64,000 nt of DNA from Actinomycetes bacterium (lineage in GTDB: Bacteria > Actinomycetota > Actinomycetes > Mycobacteriales > Mycobacteriaceae). The stretch spans positions 1 through 64,000 of the forward strand of contig JAEYUQ010000015.1 of assembly GCA_023432405.1 (NCBI GenBank), read 5' to 3'. Position 1 is the first letter of the stretch. Each line of letters opens with the position of its first letter. The notes below the pieces were generated by a model that saw nothing but the letters and a program-made list of their open reading frames with translations, was not told the origin of the DNA and ran no database searches. Positions 49,169-58,808 of the stretch are shown piece by piece. Made by a program: the position numbers and the translations under genes.

Positions 49169-50335
49169 ATGACATCGCATAGTTCAGCTACTCCAGCCGT
49201 TCTGGTGCTCGCTGACGGTCACGTGTATCGCGGACGTCATTTTGGCGCCGAGGGGAACATCCTAGGGGAGGCGGTGTTCACCACCGCTATGACTGGCTAT
49301 CAGGAAACTTTGACAGATCCCTCCTATCACAAGCAGATTGTGGTAGCCACAGCACCCCAGATTGGCAATACCGGCTGGAATGACGAAGATGGGGAATCCA
49401 ACGGGGATCGTATCTGGGTAGCAGGTTTTGCCATTCGAGATCTCTCCTCCCGGGTCTCGAATTGGCGTGCCCAGCGTTCCTTAGAGGAGGAATTACAGGC
49501 CCAGGGCATCGTGGGCATTTATGGAATTGATACCCGCGCGGTGGTTCGCCACCTGCGCACTGAGGGTTCCATTGCGGCGGGAATTTTTACCGGGAACAAG
49601 GCACTGGCCCCCGTTGAAGATTTAGTGAAGGAAGTGGCAAGCCAGCCCTCGATGGCAGGTGCGGACTTAGCTGAAGAAGTCTCCACCCAGGAAACCTACG
49701 TGGTAGAGCCTGAGGGGGAGACTCGCTTCACCGTGGTGGCCTATGACATGGGTGTGAAAACCAATTCCCTCAGGAACTTTTCGCGCCGAGGCGTTAAAAC
49801 TTATGTGGTTCCCGCCAACACTCCTTTCGAGCAGATTACGCAGTACCAGCCCGATGGTGTGTTCGTTTCTAATGGTCCGGGAGACCCTTCCACTGCCGAT
49901 ACAATGGTGAACATTGTCCGGGATATTTTGGCCGCTGATTTGCCGTTCTTTGGAATTTGCTTCGGTAACCAGATCTTCGGTCGGGCCTTGGGGCTGGATA
50001 CCTACAAACTCACTTTTGGGCACCGCGGTATCAATGTTCCCGTTATAGAAACTCGAACAGGGACCATTGACATCACCGCTCAGAACCACGGCTTTGCTCT
50101 CAAAGATCCTGGAACAGAGAGTTTCGAGACTGATTTCGGTCCGGCCTACATCTCCCACCGTTGCCTTAACGACGGCGTCGTGGAAGGGGTAGCCCTCGAA
50201 TCTGGGCGCGCCTTCTCGGTGCAGTATCACCCAGAAGCTGCTGCTGGCCCCCATGATGCCAATTCACTGTTCGATAGATTTATTCAACTCATAGAGCGCA
50301 GCGCGTACAGCGCTACTGCACAGGAAGGCGAGTAA
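49169..50335 (+). CDS. carA: Carbamoyl-phosphate synthase small subunit
   Basis: A 388-residue glutaminase subunit feeding ammonia to CarB. The N-terminal domain holds GYQETLTDPSY, and the C-terminal class I glutamine amidotransferase domain has the nucleophile Cys in FGICFGNQ (about 269) and the HPE pair in QYHPEAAAGPHD. ATG 49169 has only a weak GAAAG ribosome binding site. The stop is three bases before carB. Confidence 0.96.
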   Translation: MTSHSSATPAVLVLADGHVYRGRHFGAEGNILGEAVFTTAMTGYQETLTDPSYHKQIVVATAPQIGNTGWNDEDGESNGDRIWVAGFAIRDLSSRVSNWRAQRSLEEELQAQGIVGIYGIDTRAVVRHLRTEGSIAAGIFTGNKALAPVEDLVKEVASQPSMAGADLAEEVSTQETYVVEPEGETRFTVVAYDMGVKTNSLRNFSRRGVKTYVVPANTPFEQITQYQPDGVFVSNGPGDPSTADTMVNIVRDILAADLPFFGICFGNQIFGRALGLDTYKLTFGHRGINVPVIETRTGTIDITAQNHGFALKDPGTESFETDFGPAYISHRCLNDGVVEGVALESGRAFSVQYHPEAAAGPHDANSLFDRFIQLIERSAYSATAQEGE

Positions 50336-50338
50336 TCA

Positions 50339-53300
50339 ATGCCAAAACGCACTGACCTGCAGCATGTGATGGTCATCGGCTCTGGGCCCATTGTTATTGG
50401 CCAGGCTTGCGAATTTGACTACTCGGGCACCCAGGCCTGCCGCGTTCTGCGTGAGGAGGGGCTGCGCGTCACCCTGGTCAATTCCAATCCGGCCACCATC
50501 ATGACAGATCCCGAATTCGCGGATCACACCTATGTGGAACCGATTCTTCCTGAGTACATCGAGAAGATTTTTGCCAAGGAGAAAGAGGACGGGCACCCGG
50601 TGGATGCTCTCCTTGCCACCCTGGGTGGTCAAACCGCCCTCAACGCAGCCATTGAGTTAGATCGGCTCGGCATTTTGAAGCGATACAATGTTGAGCTCAT
50701 TGGGGCGGATATTGCGGCCATCGAGCGCGGTGAGGATCGCCAGAAGTTCAAGGACATTGTGGCAAAAATTGGCGGAGAATCGGCCCGCTCAAGAGTGTGT
50801 TACAACATGGATGAAGTCCACGAAACGGTCGCAGAACTTGGGCTTCCGGTAGTTGTTCGTCCGTCCTTCACAATGGGGGGTTTGGGCTCCGGTTTGGCGT
50901 ACACGCTGGAGGATCTGGATCGGATTGCTGGTGGTGGTCTGGCGGCCTCCCCGGAGTCCAATGTGCTCATTGAGGAGTCCATCCTGGGGTGGAAAGAATA
51001 CGAGCTGGAGCTGATGCGAGATGGGGACGATAACGTTGTTGTCATCTGCTCCATTGAGAACGTGGATGCCATTGGTGTTCACACTGGGGATTCCATTACC
51101 GTTGCCCCGGCGCTCACCCTCACAGATCGTGAATACCAAAAGATGCGCGATCAAGGTATCGCTATTATCCGCGAAGTAGGGGTGGACACGGGTGGCTGTA
51201 ACATTCAGTTCGCGGTGAACCCGAAGGATGGGCGCCTCATCACCATTGAGATGAATCCGCGTGTTTCCCGTTCCTCAGCACTGGCCTCCAAGGCAACGGG
51301 TTTCCCGATTGCTAAAATTGCAGCGAAACTGGCTGTGGGCTATACCCTGGACGAAATCACCAACGACATCACGGGTATTACCCCTGCGGCCTTTGAGCCC
51401 ACTTTGGATTATGTGGTGGTCAAGGCTCCTCGCTTTGCCTTTGAAAAGTTCCAAGGCGCCGATGACACCCTCACCACCACAATGAAGTCGGTGGGTGAGG
51501 CTATGGCCTTGGGGCGCAACTACATTGCAGGGCTGAACAAAGTTCTTCGCTCTCTGGAAACCAAGCAACTTGGTTTTTGGACTCGTCCTGACTCCTACTT
51601 TGCAGGAGACGCCGCCACGGATGTGGATGCTGTTCTCGAACGTCTCAAGCGTCCCACGGATGGGCGAATCTATCTGGTGGAGCTTGCCTTACGTCTTGGA
51701 GCCACAGTGGAGCAGGTTTATGCGGCCAGTGGCATTGACCCGTGGTTTTTGGCTGAACTGCTCACTTTGGTGGAGTTCCGTAAGGTTTTGGAAGATGCTC
51801 CTGTCTTGGATGAGGATCTACTCCGTGAGGCCAAGTTCTTTGGCCTGTCCGACGCCCAGATTGCTGCTGTTCGTCCCGAACTAGCAGGTGAAAGTGGCGT
51901 GAGGCGCCTGCGGTGGCAGTTGGGGATACGTCCTGTCTTTAAAACTGTGGATACCTGTGCTGCAGAGTTTGAGGCTCAGACCCCGTATCACTATTCCGCC
52001 TATGAGTTGGATCCAGCGGCAGAAAGTGAAGTCAGACCTCAGAAGGACAAGGAGAAAGTCATTATCTTGGGCTCTGGCCCCAACAGGATTGGGCAGGGCA
52101 TTGAGTTTGACTATTCCTGTGTTCATGCTGCGCTGGAGCTGTCTCGGGTGGGATATGAGGCAGTGATGGTCAACTGCAACCCCGAAACTGTCTCAACGGA
52201 CTATGACACTGCTGATCGCCTCTACTTTGAGCCTCTGACTTTTGAAGATGTCATGGAGGTCTATCACGCAGAAAGTGAGTCAGGCACCGTGGCCGGGGTC
52301 ATTGTTCAGTTGGGCGGTCAAACACCTCTCGGACTGGCGCAGAAACTTCGCGACGCCGGTGTGCCTGTGGTGGGAACTACCCCTGAGGCTATCAACTTGG
52401 CTGAAGATCGCGGCGAGTTCGGAAAAGTGCTCAAGAACGCGCATCTTCCCGCGCCGAAATTTGGTACCGCTACCTCCTTTGCCGAAGCTAAAGAGGTAGC
52501 TAACGGTATTGGGTATCCGGTGCTTGTTCGTCCTTCCTATGTTCTGGGCGGACGCGGCATGGAGATTGTTTATGATGAGGATTCTCTCCATAGCTATATA
52601 GATCGTGCAACGGAAATCACCAGCGATCATCCGGTGCTGGTGGACCGCTTCTTGGATAACGCGATTGAAATTGATGTGGATGCTCTCTGTGACGGCTCTG
52701 AGGTGTATCTTGCCGGAGTGATGGAGCACATCGAAGAGGCCGGAATCCACTCCGGTGACTCGGCGTGTGCGCTGCCTCCTATGACCTTGGGGCGAGAAGA
52801 TCTGCAGACCATTCGCCGTTCTACAGAAGCATTGGCTCATGGAGTGGGAGTCAAAGGGCTTATCAATGTGCAGTATGCCCTCAAAGATGACATTCTCTAC
52901 GTTATTGAGGCGAATCCTCGGGCATCTCGCACAGTGCCTTTCGTCTCGAAGAGTACGGGTGTGCCTCTAGCCAAAGCTGCAGCTCGCATCATGATGGGGG
53001 CCACCATATCCGAGCTACGCGCTGAAGGGCTCATTCCCGAGGGCTACGACGGTGCTTCTTTGCCTTTGGATCATGCTATTGCGGTCAAGGAAGCGGTATT
53101 GCCTTTCAATCGCTTCCGCACCCCTGAGGGGAAGATGCTGGATACCATCCTGGGGCCTGAGATGAAGTCCACTGGAGAGGTCATGGGTTTGGCCACAGAT
53201 TTCGGTGCGGCCTACTCCAAAGCAGAAGCTGCGGCATTTGGAGCGCTGCCTACCTCGGGGACAATCTTTGTGTCTGTAGCGAATAGGGATAAGCGCACTC

Positions 53301-53692
53301 TGATTTTCCCCATTCAGCGTTTAGCCTCCCTGGGTTTCAAGATTATAGCCACTCAGGGCACGGCAGCCATGCTGCGGCGCAACGGCATTGAGTGCGAAAC
53401 AGTGCTCAAGGCCTCAGAGAAACGGGATGGTCAGCAGGGCGAGTCCATTGTGGACAAGATTTATCAGGGAAACATTGATCTCATTTTGAATACTCCGGCG
53501 GGTAATTCCGGGGCGCGCAATGACGGCTATGACATTCGGGCCTCTGCGGTCAATATCGGAATACCCGTGGTAACGACTGTCCAAGGTGTCACTGCAGCAG
53601 TTCAGGGTATCGAAGCTTTGCAAAAGGGAGGGTTGGGAGTGCGTCCTCTCCAAGAGCTCTCTCAAGAGTCAGCCAAGGAGTCTGCTCGGTGA
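50339..53692 (+). CDS. carB: Carbamoyl-phosphate synthase large subunit
   Basis: A 1117-residue enzyme with two homologous ATP-grasp halves (about 1-550 and 550-940) and a C-terminal MGS-like allosteric domain (about 940-1100). [17 protein letters not shown] and [16 protein letters not shown] mark the two halves, and [18 protein letters not shown] with [18 protein letters not shown] are the two active-site segments. It supplies carbamoyl phosphate for both pyrimidines and arginine. Its stop overlaps pyrF (GTGA). Confidence 0.97.
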   Translation: MPKRTDLQHVMVIGSGPIVIGQACEFDYSGTQACRVLREEGLRVTLVNSNPATIMTDPEFADHTYVEPILPEYIEKIFAKEKEDGHPVDALLATLGGQTALNAAIELDRLGILKRYNVELIGADIAAIERGEDRQKFKDIVAKIGGESARSRVCYNMDEVHETVAELGLPVVVRPSFTMGGLGSGLAYTLEDLDRIAGGGLAASPESNVLIEESILGWKEYELELMRDGDDNVVVICSIENVDAIGVHTGDSITVAPALTLTDREYQKMRDQGIAIIREVGVDTGGCNIQFAVNPKDGRLITIEMNPRVSRSSALASKATGFPIAKIAAKLAVGYTLDEITNDITGITPAAFEPTLDYVVVKAPRFAFEKFQGADDTLTTTMKSVGEAMALGRNYIAGLNKVLRSLETKQLGFWTRPDSYFAGDAATDVDAVLERLKRPTDGRIYLVELALRLGATVEQVYAASGIDPWFLAELLTLVEFRKVLEDAPVLDEDLLREAKFFGLSDAQIAAVRPELAGESGVRRLRWQLGIRPVFKTVDTCAAEFEAQTPYHYSAYELDPAAESEVRPQKDKEKVIILGSGPNRIGQGIEFDYSCVHAALELSRVGYEAVMVNCNPETVSTDYDTADRLYFEPLTFEDVMEVYHAESESGTVAGVIVQLGGQTPLGLAQKLRDAGVPVVGTTPEAINLAEDRGEFGKVLKNAHLPAPKFGTATSFAEAKEVANGIGYPVLVRPSYVLGGRGMEIVYDEDSLHSYIDRATEITSDHPVLVDRFLDNAIEIDVDALCDGSEVYLAGVMEHIEEAGIHSGDSACALPPMTLGREDLQTIRRSTEALAHGVGVKGLINVQYALKDDILYVIEANPRASRTVPFVSKSTGVPLAKAAARIMMGATISELRAEGLIPEGYDGASLPLDHAIAVKEAVLPFNRFRTPEGKMLDTILGPEMKSTGEVMGLATDFGAAYSKAEAAAFGALPTSGTIFVSVANRDKRTLIFPIQRLASLGFKIIATQGTAAMLRRNGIECETVLKASEKRDGQQGESIVDKIYQGNIDLILNTPAGNSGARNDGYDIRASAVNIGIPVVTTVQGVTAAVQGIEALQKGGLGVRPLQELSQESAKESAR

Positions 53693-54528
53693 GCGCGATG
53701 AGTTTTGGTGAGCGTCTCTACCAAGCTTCCTTGGAGCATGGCAGGCTGTGCGTAGGAATTGATCCGCACCCACAGCTTCTGGCTCAGTGGGGTCTGAAGG
53801 ATACGCCAACAGGGCTTGAAACCTTCTGCACCATCTGCTGCGATGCCTTTGGTGGTCACGTTGCCCTGGTGAAACCTCAAGTAGCTTTCTTTGAGCGTCA
53901 CGGTTCGGCAGGGTTGCGGGTTCTGGAGAAGTTGCTGCTGACCTTGCGTGCTCAGGGCACACTGAGCGTGGCAGACGCCAAGCGAGGGGACATAGGCTCC
54001 ACGATGGCCGGGTATGCCCATGCCTGGCTGAACCCAGCTAGTCCCTTTTATGCCGATGCGGTGACGCTCTCACCGTACCTCGGTGTGGGTTCCCTCAGTC
54101 CTGCGTTTGAGGAGGCCCGGGAAGCAGGAGGAGGGGTTTTCGTTCTAGCTGCGACCTCGAACCCAGAGGCTCGAGAGCTCCAAGACACTGTGGATAGTCT
54201 CGATCCCTCCAGGGGAAGTATTACTCAAAGAGTTATTGATGAGATCGCCAAGCTCAATAGCGGAGAAACCTTCGGCTCCTATGGCGTGGTGGTGGGTGCT
54301 ACCTTGAAGAATCCTCCTCGTTTGGAGCATCTCAATGGTCCTGTTCTTCTGCCAGGAGTGGGAGCTCAGGGAGCAACTGCTCAGGATGTGGAGCGTTTGA
54401 CGAAGGGAATTACACACGTGGCGTTTCCGAACATCTCTCGGGGAATTTTAAAGTCTGGACCTCATGTTGATGACCTGCGGAAAGCCGCTAAAGCTGCAGG
54501 TCAGATGTTTCCAGGCATACCGAGATAG
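53689..54528 (+). CDS. pyrF: Orotidine 5'-phosphate decarboxylase, long type
   Basis: A 279-residue enzyme making UMP. The catalytic Lys-Asp array is [11 protein letters not shown] (about 100-110), typical of the longer OMPDC class of actinobacteria and some proteobacteria; [12 protein letters not shown] and LPGVGAQG are other family segments. GTG 53689 has AAGGAG eight bases upstream and overlaps carB. This completes the pyr operon apart from dihydroorotate dehydrogenase and PyrE, which are not in the window. Confidence 0.95.
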   Translation: MSAMSFGERLYQASLEHGRLCVGIDPHPQLLAQWGLKDTPTGLETFCTICCDAFGGHVALVKPQVAFFERHGSAGLRVLEKLLLTLRAQGTLSVADAKRGDIGSTMAGYAHAWLNPASPFYADAVTLSPYLGVGSLSPAFEEAREAGGGVFVLAATSNPEARELQDTVDSLDPSRGSITQRVIDEIAKLNSGETFGSYGVVVGATLKNPPRLEHLNGPVLLPGVGAQGATAQDVERLTKGITHVAFPNISRGILKSGPHVDDLRKAAKAAGQMFPGIPR

Positions 54529-54693
54529 GATATTTTTGCTTAACGTGGTACTTTGTTCACTTGCCCAGATAAACCGCAGGAAAACGGTAGTTAGAACGCA
54601 TTGTTTCGCTATGGTGTTGTTAAACTGCTGAAGATCCTGTGAAGGCAGGTAGTCTGCTTTCAGCGGTGATTCGTGGAGAGGGCGGTTCAATCA

Positions 54694-54720
54694 TTGAGCG
54701 GCACATTCTCCAGGTACAAT
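54694..54720 (+). promoter_or_regulatory. Promoter of mihF
   Basis: TTGAGC (54694-54699) and TACAAT (54715-54720) are separated by 15 bases, slightly short, but the -10 is near consensus. Transcription should begin around 54727. The rest of the 263-base gap from 54529 holds no credible gene. Confidence 0.6.
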
Positions 54721-54726
54721 CCCACT

Positions 54727-54748
54727 CCGGCAGTGCAAACACTGCCGG
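54727..54748 (+). promoter_or_regulatory. 5'-terminal hairpin of the mihF mRNA
   Basis: CCGGCAGTG (54727-54735) and CACTGCCGG (54740-54748) form a perfect nine-base stem with the tetraloop CAAA. The left arm begins where transcription from the TACAAT promoter should start, so the mRNA may carry a stem-loop at its very 5' end, which often protects against 5'-dependent decay. No T run follows, so it is not a terminator. Confidence 0.65.
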
Positions 54749-54791
54749 GAAACGATAAAACTAGAATTCTCACAGAAATCGGAGGAACCTC

Positions 54792-55115
54792 GTGGCCCTT
54801 CCTAAGTTGACTGACGAGCAACGCAAGCAAGCTTTGGCGAAAGCCGCGGAAGCACGTAAGGCTCGTGCAAATCTGAAGGAACAGCTCAAGAAAGGTGGCA
54901 CCAATCTCAAAGAGGTGCTCGACAAGGCCGGTACTGACGAGATCATTGGTAAGACCAAGGTGTCTGCACTCCTTGAGGCTCTGCCGAAGGTTGGCAAGGT
55001 AAAGGCCAAGGAGATCATGGAAGATCTGGAGATTGCCCCTACCCGTCGTCTGCGTGGGCTTGGAGAGCGTCAGCGCCGTGCTCTCCTGGAGCGCTTCGGA
55101 TTCTCTGAGGATTAA
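54792..55115 (+). CDS. mihF: Actinobacterial integration host factor mIHF
   Basis: A 107-residue nucleoid-associated protein. The Lys/Ala/Glu-rich N-terminal helix (about 1-45) is followed by the helix-two-turn-helix region KVSALLEALPKVGKVKAKEIM and the conserved APTRRLRGLGERQRRALLERF. In mycobacteria and corynebacteria mIHF is an essential or near-essential chromatin protein that bends DNA. GTG 54792 follows GGAGGA. It heads the gmk-rpoZ-coaBC block. Confidence 0.96.
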   Translation: MALPKLTDEQRKQALAKAAEARKARANLKEQLKKGGTNLKEVLDKAGTDEIIGKTKVSALLEALPKVGKVKAKEIMEDLEIAPTRRLRGLGERQRRALLERFGFSED

Positions 55116-55118
55116 TTC

Positions 55119-55694
55119 ATGCTCGGCGAGAACACTCGGGGCAAGCTAGTTGTCCTGGTCGGCCCCTCGGCCGTGGGGAAATCCACGGTGGTTCATCGCC
55201 TGCGTCAAGAGATTCCTGATCTCTACTTCAGTGTCTCCATGACCACCCGGGCACCCCGCCCGGGAGAGGTGGATGGGGAGGATTATCACTTTGTGTCCCC
55301 CGAGGAATTTCAGCGCCGTATTGACGCAGGGGACATGATGGAGTGGGCTGAGATCCACGGTGGTCTTCAGCGCTCGGGTACCCCTGCGGAGCCTATCGAC
55401 GCCGCGTTGAGCCTCGGGCGCCCAGTTCTCGTTGAAGTAGACATTGTAGGTGCTCGGAGCATCGTGTCTGTCAGGCCTGATGCTGAAACAGTGTTTCTTG
55501 CTCCACCATCTTGGGAAGAACTTGTGACCCGGCTTACTGGTCGTGGCACAGAGTCCCCTGAGGTTATTGAACGGCGTCTCCAGACCGCTCGGACGGAATT
55601 AGACGCAGCCTCTGAGTTTCAGCACATTGTGGTCAATGATGACATTGACGAGGCTGTGGCTGAACTCCGCGCTATTCTCCAGGGCAATCGGTAA
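55119..55694 (+). CDS. gmk: Guanylate kinase
   Basis: A 191-residue P-loop kinase converting GMP to GDP. Walker A is [10 protein letters not shown] (about 14-23), the GMP-binding segment is [21 protein letters not shown], and [17 protein letters not shown] covers the lid. ATG 55119 follows mihF by three bases. The gmk-rpoZ-coaBC-metK-priA order is conserved in actinobacteria. Confidence 0.96.
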   Translation: MLGENTRGKLVVLVGPSAVGKSTVVHRLRQEIPDLYFSVSMTTRAPRPGEVDGEDYHFVSPEEFQRRIDAGDMMEWAEIHGGLQRSGTPAEPIDAALSLGRPVLVEVDIVGARSIVSVRPDAETVFLAPPSWEELVTRLTGRGTESPEVIERRLQTARTELDAASEFQHIVVNDDIDEAVAELRAILQGNR

Positions 55695-55714
55695 AAATTC
55701 TCGCTTAAGAAAAG

Positions 55715-56008
55715 GTGTTTGTAACCACGGTGTCTAGTGAAACCACCCCAACTGCTCCGGTTTACGATGTGCCAACCGGCATTTCTGCTCCCCCTATTGA
55801 CATTCTCTTGGAGAAGGTCTCCTCCAAGTACGCCCTTGCTATCTTCGCAGCTAAACGGGCTCGCCAGATCAACAGCTACTATCAGCAGAAGAGTGAAGGC
55901 GTTTTTGAGTTCGTAGGACCTCTCGTCAATCAAGAGCCTGGGGAGAAGCCTCTTTCCATTGCTATGCGCGAAATTGCTGCTGATCTCTTGGAGCATGAAG
56001 AAGGCTAA
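55715..56008 (+). CDS. rpoZ: RNA polymerase omega subunit
   Basis: A 97-residue subunit that helps assemble and stabilise RNA polymerase through beta-prime. The core is [28 protein letters not shown] (quoted in parts: [27 protein letters not shown]), ending with [15 protein letters not shown]. The start is uncertain: GTG 55715 overlaps its own AAGAAAAGG, and GTG 55730 is an alternative. It lies 20 bases after gmk. Confidence 0.93.
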   Translation: MFVTTVSSETTPTAPVYDVPTGISAPPIDILLEKVSSKYALAIFAAKRARQINSYYQQKSEGVFEFVGPLVNQEPGEKPLSIAMREIAADLLEHEEG

Positions 56009-56064
56009 GGGCGCTTCCGCGCTGAGCCTCACCGCACAATTTTTCTCATGGCTAAGGTGTTCTT

Positions 56065-57441
56065 ATGGGTCTAGATCATGCTATGAACGCTGAGGCTTCT
56101 CGCCCTGCCACAGATGCTGGCGCTTCCCAAGGTCATATCATCGTCGGAATAGGTGGCGGTATTGCCGCCTACAAGGCCTGCCACATCATACGGGCATTTA
56201 CTACCGCTGGTGACGCGGTTATTGCCATACCAACACCGCGTGCTTTGAACTTTATTGGCAGTGCCACTCTGGAAGCTCTCACTGGGCATAGAGTGTCTAC
56301 CTCTGTGTTCGAGGGCGTCGATAAGATACAGCACGTATCCCTGGGCCAGAACGCGCAAGGAATAGTCATTGCTCCTGCCACTGCTGACCTTCTTGCTCGT
56401 TTGGCGGCAGGGCGTGCCGATGACTTACTCACATCCACTGTGTTGATGGCCACCTGCCCGGTGGTGATTGCTCCAGCTATGCATACGCAGATGTGGCTCA
56501 ATCCCGCTACGCAGGACAATGTAGCCACTCTGAGGCGTCGAGGCTATGTTGTGCTGAACCCAGAGTCAGGCCGCTTGACGGGAGCTGATTCTGGTCCAGG
56601 GAGGCTTCCCGAGCCTGAACACATTGTGGCCCTGGCCCGAGCGGCGTTCGCGGGTAAGGATCTGTCGTACACCTGGGTGGGGACAAAGGTTCTTATCACC
56701 GCTGGGGGAACCCAGGAAAATGTGGATCCGGTGCGTTATTTGGGGAACCGATCCTCCGGGCATCAAGGATATGCCTTGGCTGCTGTGGCGGCCGCTCGGG
56801 GGGCGGAGGTCACTCTTGTGGCTGGAGCAACTGAATCCTTGGCGACGCCCCCAGGAGTTACTCTTGTGCGGATTTCCAGCGCTCGGGACATGGCAGCAGA
56901 GGTGGAGGCTCGGACTGCGCACTCAGATGTTGTCATTATGGCGGCGGCTGTGGCGGACTATCGTCCCGCAACTCAGGCAGCGGTGAAGCTGAAGAAGGGG
57001 ACCGATGATACCGAACTGGAGCAGATCCGTTTAGTGAAGAACCCCGATATTCTCCAGGAGGCTGTGCAGCGGCGCGCTTGTGGAGACAGCCCAGCTCACC
57101 AGGTGATTGTTGGCTTTGCTGCTGAAACTGGAAGCCCCGAGCACTCTGTCTTAGAGCTCGGCCAAGAGAAGTTGCGTCGTAAAGGGTGTGACTTGCTTAT
57201 GGTCAATGAGGTGGGGGAGGGAAAAACCTTTGGTCAGCCCACAAATTCTGGATGGCTTCTCAAAGCAGAGTTCTCTGAGACGCTGCAGAAAGACTCCCTG
57301 GTTTCGGAGGCTGGGAACATAGTGTTTTCTCGCCGTCCCGAGGTCATTCCTGTTGCGGAGGCAGAGAAGGTGTTTGTAGCTGCAGATATTCTCTGTGAAG
57401 TGGATTCTTGTGTGAGAATGAGGAAGGGCAACTTGGCATAA
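56065..57441 (+). CDS. coaBC: Bifunctional phosphopantothenoylcysteine decarboxylase/synthetase
   Basis: A 458-residue coenzyme A enzyme. The N-terminal CoaC flavoprotein half shows [16 protein letters not shown] and the active-site region APAMHTQMW with the PASANT-like [14 protein letters not shown]. The C-terminal CoaB half (about 205 onward) has [22 protein letters not shown] and [13 protein letters not shown] 56065 follows AAGGTG. The stop codon lies inside the McbR operator and the metK promoter, so coaBC ends exactly where metK control begins. Confidence 0.95.
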   Translation: MGLDHAMNAEASRPATDAGASQGHIIVGIGGGIAAYKACHIIRAFTTAGDAVIAIPTPRALNFIGSATLEALTGHRVSTSVFEGVDKIQHVSLGQNAQGIVIAPATADLLARLAAGRADDLLTSTVLMATCPVVIAPAMHTQMWLNPATQDNVATLRRRGYVVLNPESGRLTGADSGPGRLPEPEHIVALARAAFAGKDLSYTWVGTKVLITAGGTQENVDPVRYLGNRSSGHQGYALAAVAAARGAEVTLVAGATESLATPPGVTLVRISSARDMAAEVEARTAHSDVVIMAAAVADYRPATQAAVKLKKGTDDTELEQIRLVKNPDILQEAVQRRACGDSPAHQVIVGFAAETGSPEHSVLELGQEKLRRKGCDLLMVNEVGEGKTFGQPTNSGWLLKAEFSETLQKDSLVSEAGNIVFSRRPEVIPVAEAEKVFVAADILCEVDSCVRMRKGNLA

Positions 57442-57462
57442 TAGACCGCTTGGTCTATTATG
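57433..57462 (+). promoter_or_regulatory. metK promoter with McbR-type operator
   Basis: TTGGCA (57433-57438), a 17-base spacer and TATTAT (57456-57461) form a near-ideal promoter. Within the spacer lies TAGAC-N6-GTCTA (57442-57457), the McbR binding motif of Corynebacterium glutamicum, embedded in a longer palindrome with perfect 11-base arms CATAATAGACC/GGTCTATTATG (57437-57447 and 57452-57462). A bound TetR-type repressor would exclude RNA polymerase. McbR is known to repress methionine and SAM genes and to be released by S-adenosylhomocysteine. Confidence 0.85.
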
Positions 57463-57521
57463 GTGATGATTTTAGGTCCCAGGCAAGTCTGGGGTTCGTC
57501 GTAGACAAAGGACAAAGCATC

Positions 57522-58784
57522 ATGAGCACCCCTTCACGTTGTGATTCTCACCAGAACCTCACCTCTCGTTCCAGCGGGCCTATCAGGTTGTTTACCAGTG
57601 AATCAGTGACGGAGGGGCACCCCGACAAAATCTGTGATGCTATTTCTGACACCATTCTGGATGCCATTCTGGAACAAGACATTGACGCTCACGTGGCGGT
57701 AGAAACTCTTGTCACAACAGGTCAGGTTCACGTGGCAGGGGAGGTATCCACCACTGCCTATGTGGAGATCCCCACTTTGGTACGCGATACTCTCCGAGAG
57801 ATTGGGTTTACGTCCTCTGCTGTGGGATTTGACGGTACAACCTGCGGTGTAAACGTAGCTATCGGAGATCAGTCTCTTGAAATAGACGGTGGCGTGCAGA
57901 CCTCACTTGAGGCTCGAGGTGGCTCACCAGTAGATGCAGAGGATCTATCGGGTGCCGGTGACCAAGGGTTGATGTTTGGCTATGCCTCCAACGAGACGCC
58001 TGAATATATGCCACTTCCTATCGCCACAGCGCATCGTCTAGCACGAAGACTAGCGCAGGTACGCAAGGAGAACATTGTTCCCATGTTGCGCCCGGATGGG
58101 AAAACTCAGGTCACTTTTGCCTATGACGAGTATGACCGCCCAGTTCGCCTGGATACCGTAGTTATTTCGGCTCAGCATGATCCTGAGTGTTCTCAGGAGT
58201 GGCTTCGCCATCAACTCAAGGAGCAGGTGGTTGATTGGGTTATTAAAGATGCTCACCTTGAAGAATTTGTGGATGAGAATCTTCATCTTCTTGTCAACCC
58301 CTCCGGCTCCTTTGTTCTGGGTGGCCCAATGGGAGACGCAGGTCTGACCGGACGCAAAATCATTGTGGACACTTACGGCGGTATGGCTCGCCACGGTGGC
58401 GGTGCTTTTTCTGGAAAAGATCCCAGTAAAGTGGATCGTTCCGGGGCCTACGCTATGCGCTGGGTTGCCAAGAACGTCGTGGCAGCCGGTTTGGCAGACC
58501 GCGTGGAAGTCCAGGTTGCCTACGCCATTGGACGGGCCAAGCCGGTGGGGCTCTATGTCCAGACATTTGGCACAGCTCACCACGGGCTCAGCGATGCGGA
58601 TATCCAGGAAGCAATCACACAGGTATTCGATCTGCGACCGGCCGCTATTATCCGGGACCTTCACCTTAAGGCTCCTATTTACCGTCAGACTGCAGCGTAT
58701 GGCCATTTTGGACGTGTAGATGTGGATTTGCCGTGGGAGCGCCTGGATCGAGTGGAGCAGCTCCAAGCGGTAGCGGGTGTGTAA
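57522..58784 (+). CDS. metK: S-adenosylmethionine synthetase
   Basis: A 420-residue enzyme making SAM from methionine and [23 protein letters not shown] opens the conserved part, [12 protein letters not shown] is the methionine/ATP site, and [20 protein letters not shown] with [19 protein letters not shown] are the C-terminal signatures. ATG 57522 has AAAGGA upstream; the open frame to 57408 is rejected because it crosses coaBC and the promoter. Expression should respond to McbR. Confidence 0.97.
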   Translation: MSTPSRCDSHQNLTSRSSGPIRLFTSESVTEGHPDKICDAISDTILDAILEQDIDAHVAVETLVTTGQVHVAGEVSTTAYVEIPTLVRDTLREIGFTSSAVGFDGTTCGVNVAIGDQSLEIDGGVQTSLEARGGSPVDAEDLSGAGDQGLMFGYASNETPEYMPLPIATAHRLARRLAQVRKENIVPMLRPDGKTQVTFAYDEYDRPVRLDTVVISAQHDPECSQEWLRHQLKEQVVDWVIKDAHLEEFVDENLHLLVNPSGSFVLGGPMGDAGLTGRKIIVDTYGGMARHGGGAFSGKDPSKVDRSGAYAMRWVAKNVVAAGLADRVEVQVAYAIGRAKPVGLYVQTFGTAHHGLSDADIQEAITQVFDLRPAAIIRDLHLKAPIYRQTAAYGHFGRVDVDLPWERLDRVEQLQAVAGV

Positions 58785-58795
58785 AAGTCCCGCGC

Positions 58796-58808
58796 TAGAA
58801 TCCGCGGT
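58796..58808 (+). promoter_or_regulatory. Leaderless promoter of priA
   Basis: TAGAAT (58796-58801) is followed by seven bases and the ATG at 58809. There is no Shine-Dalgarno sequence. Confidence 0.65.
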
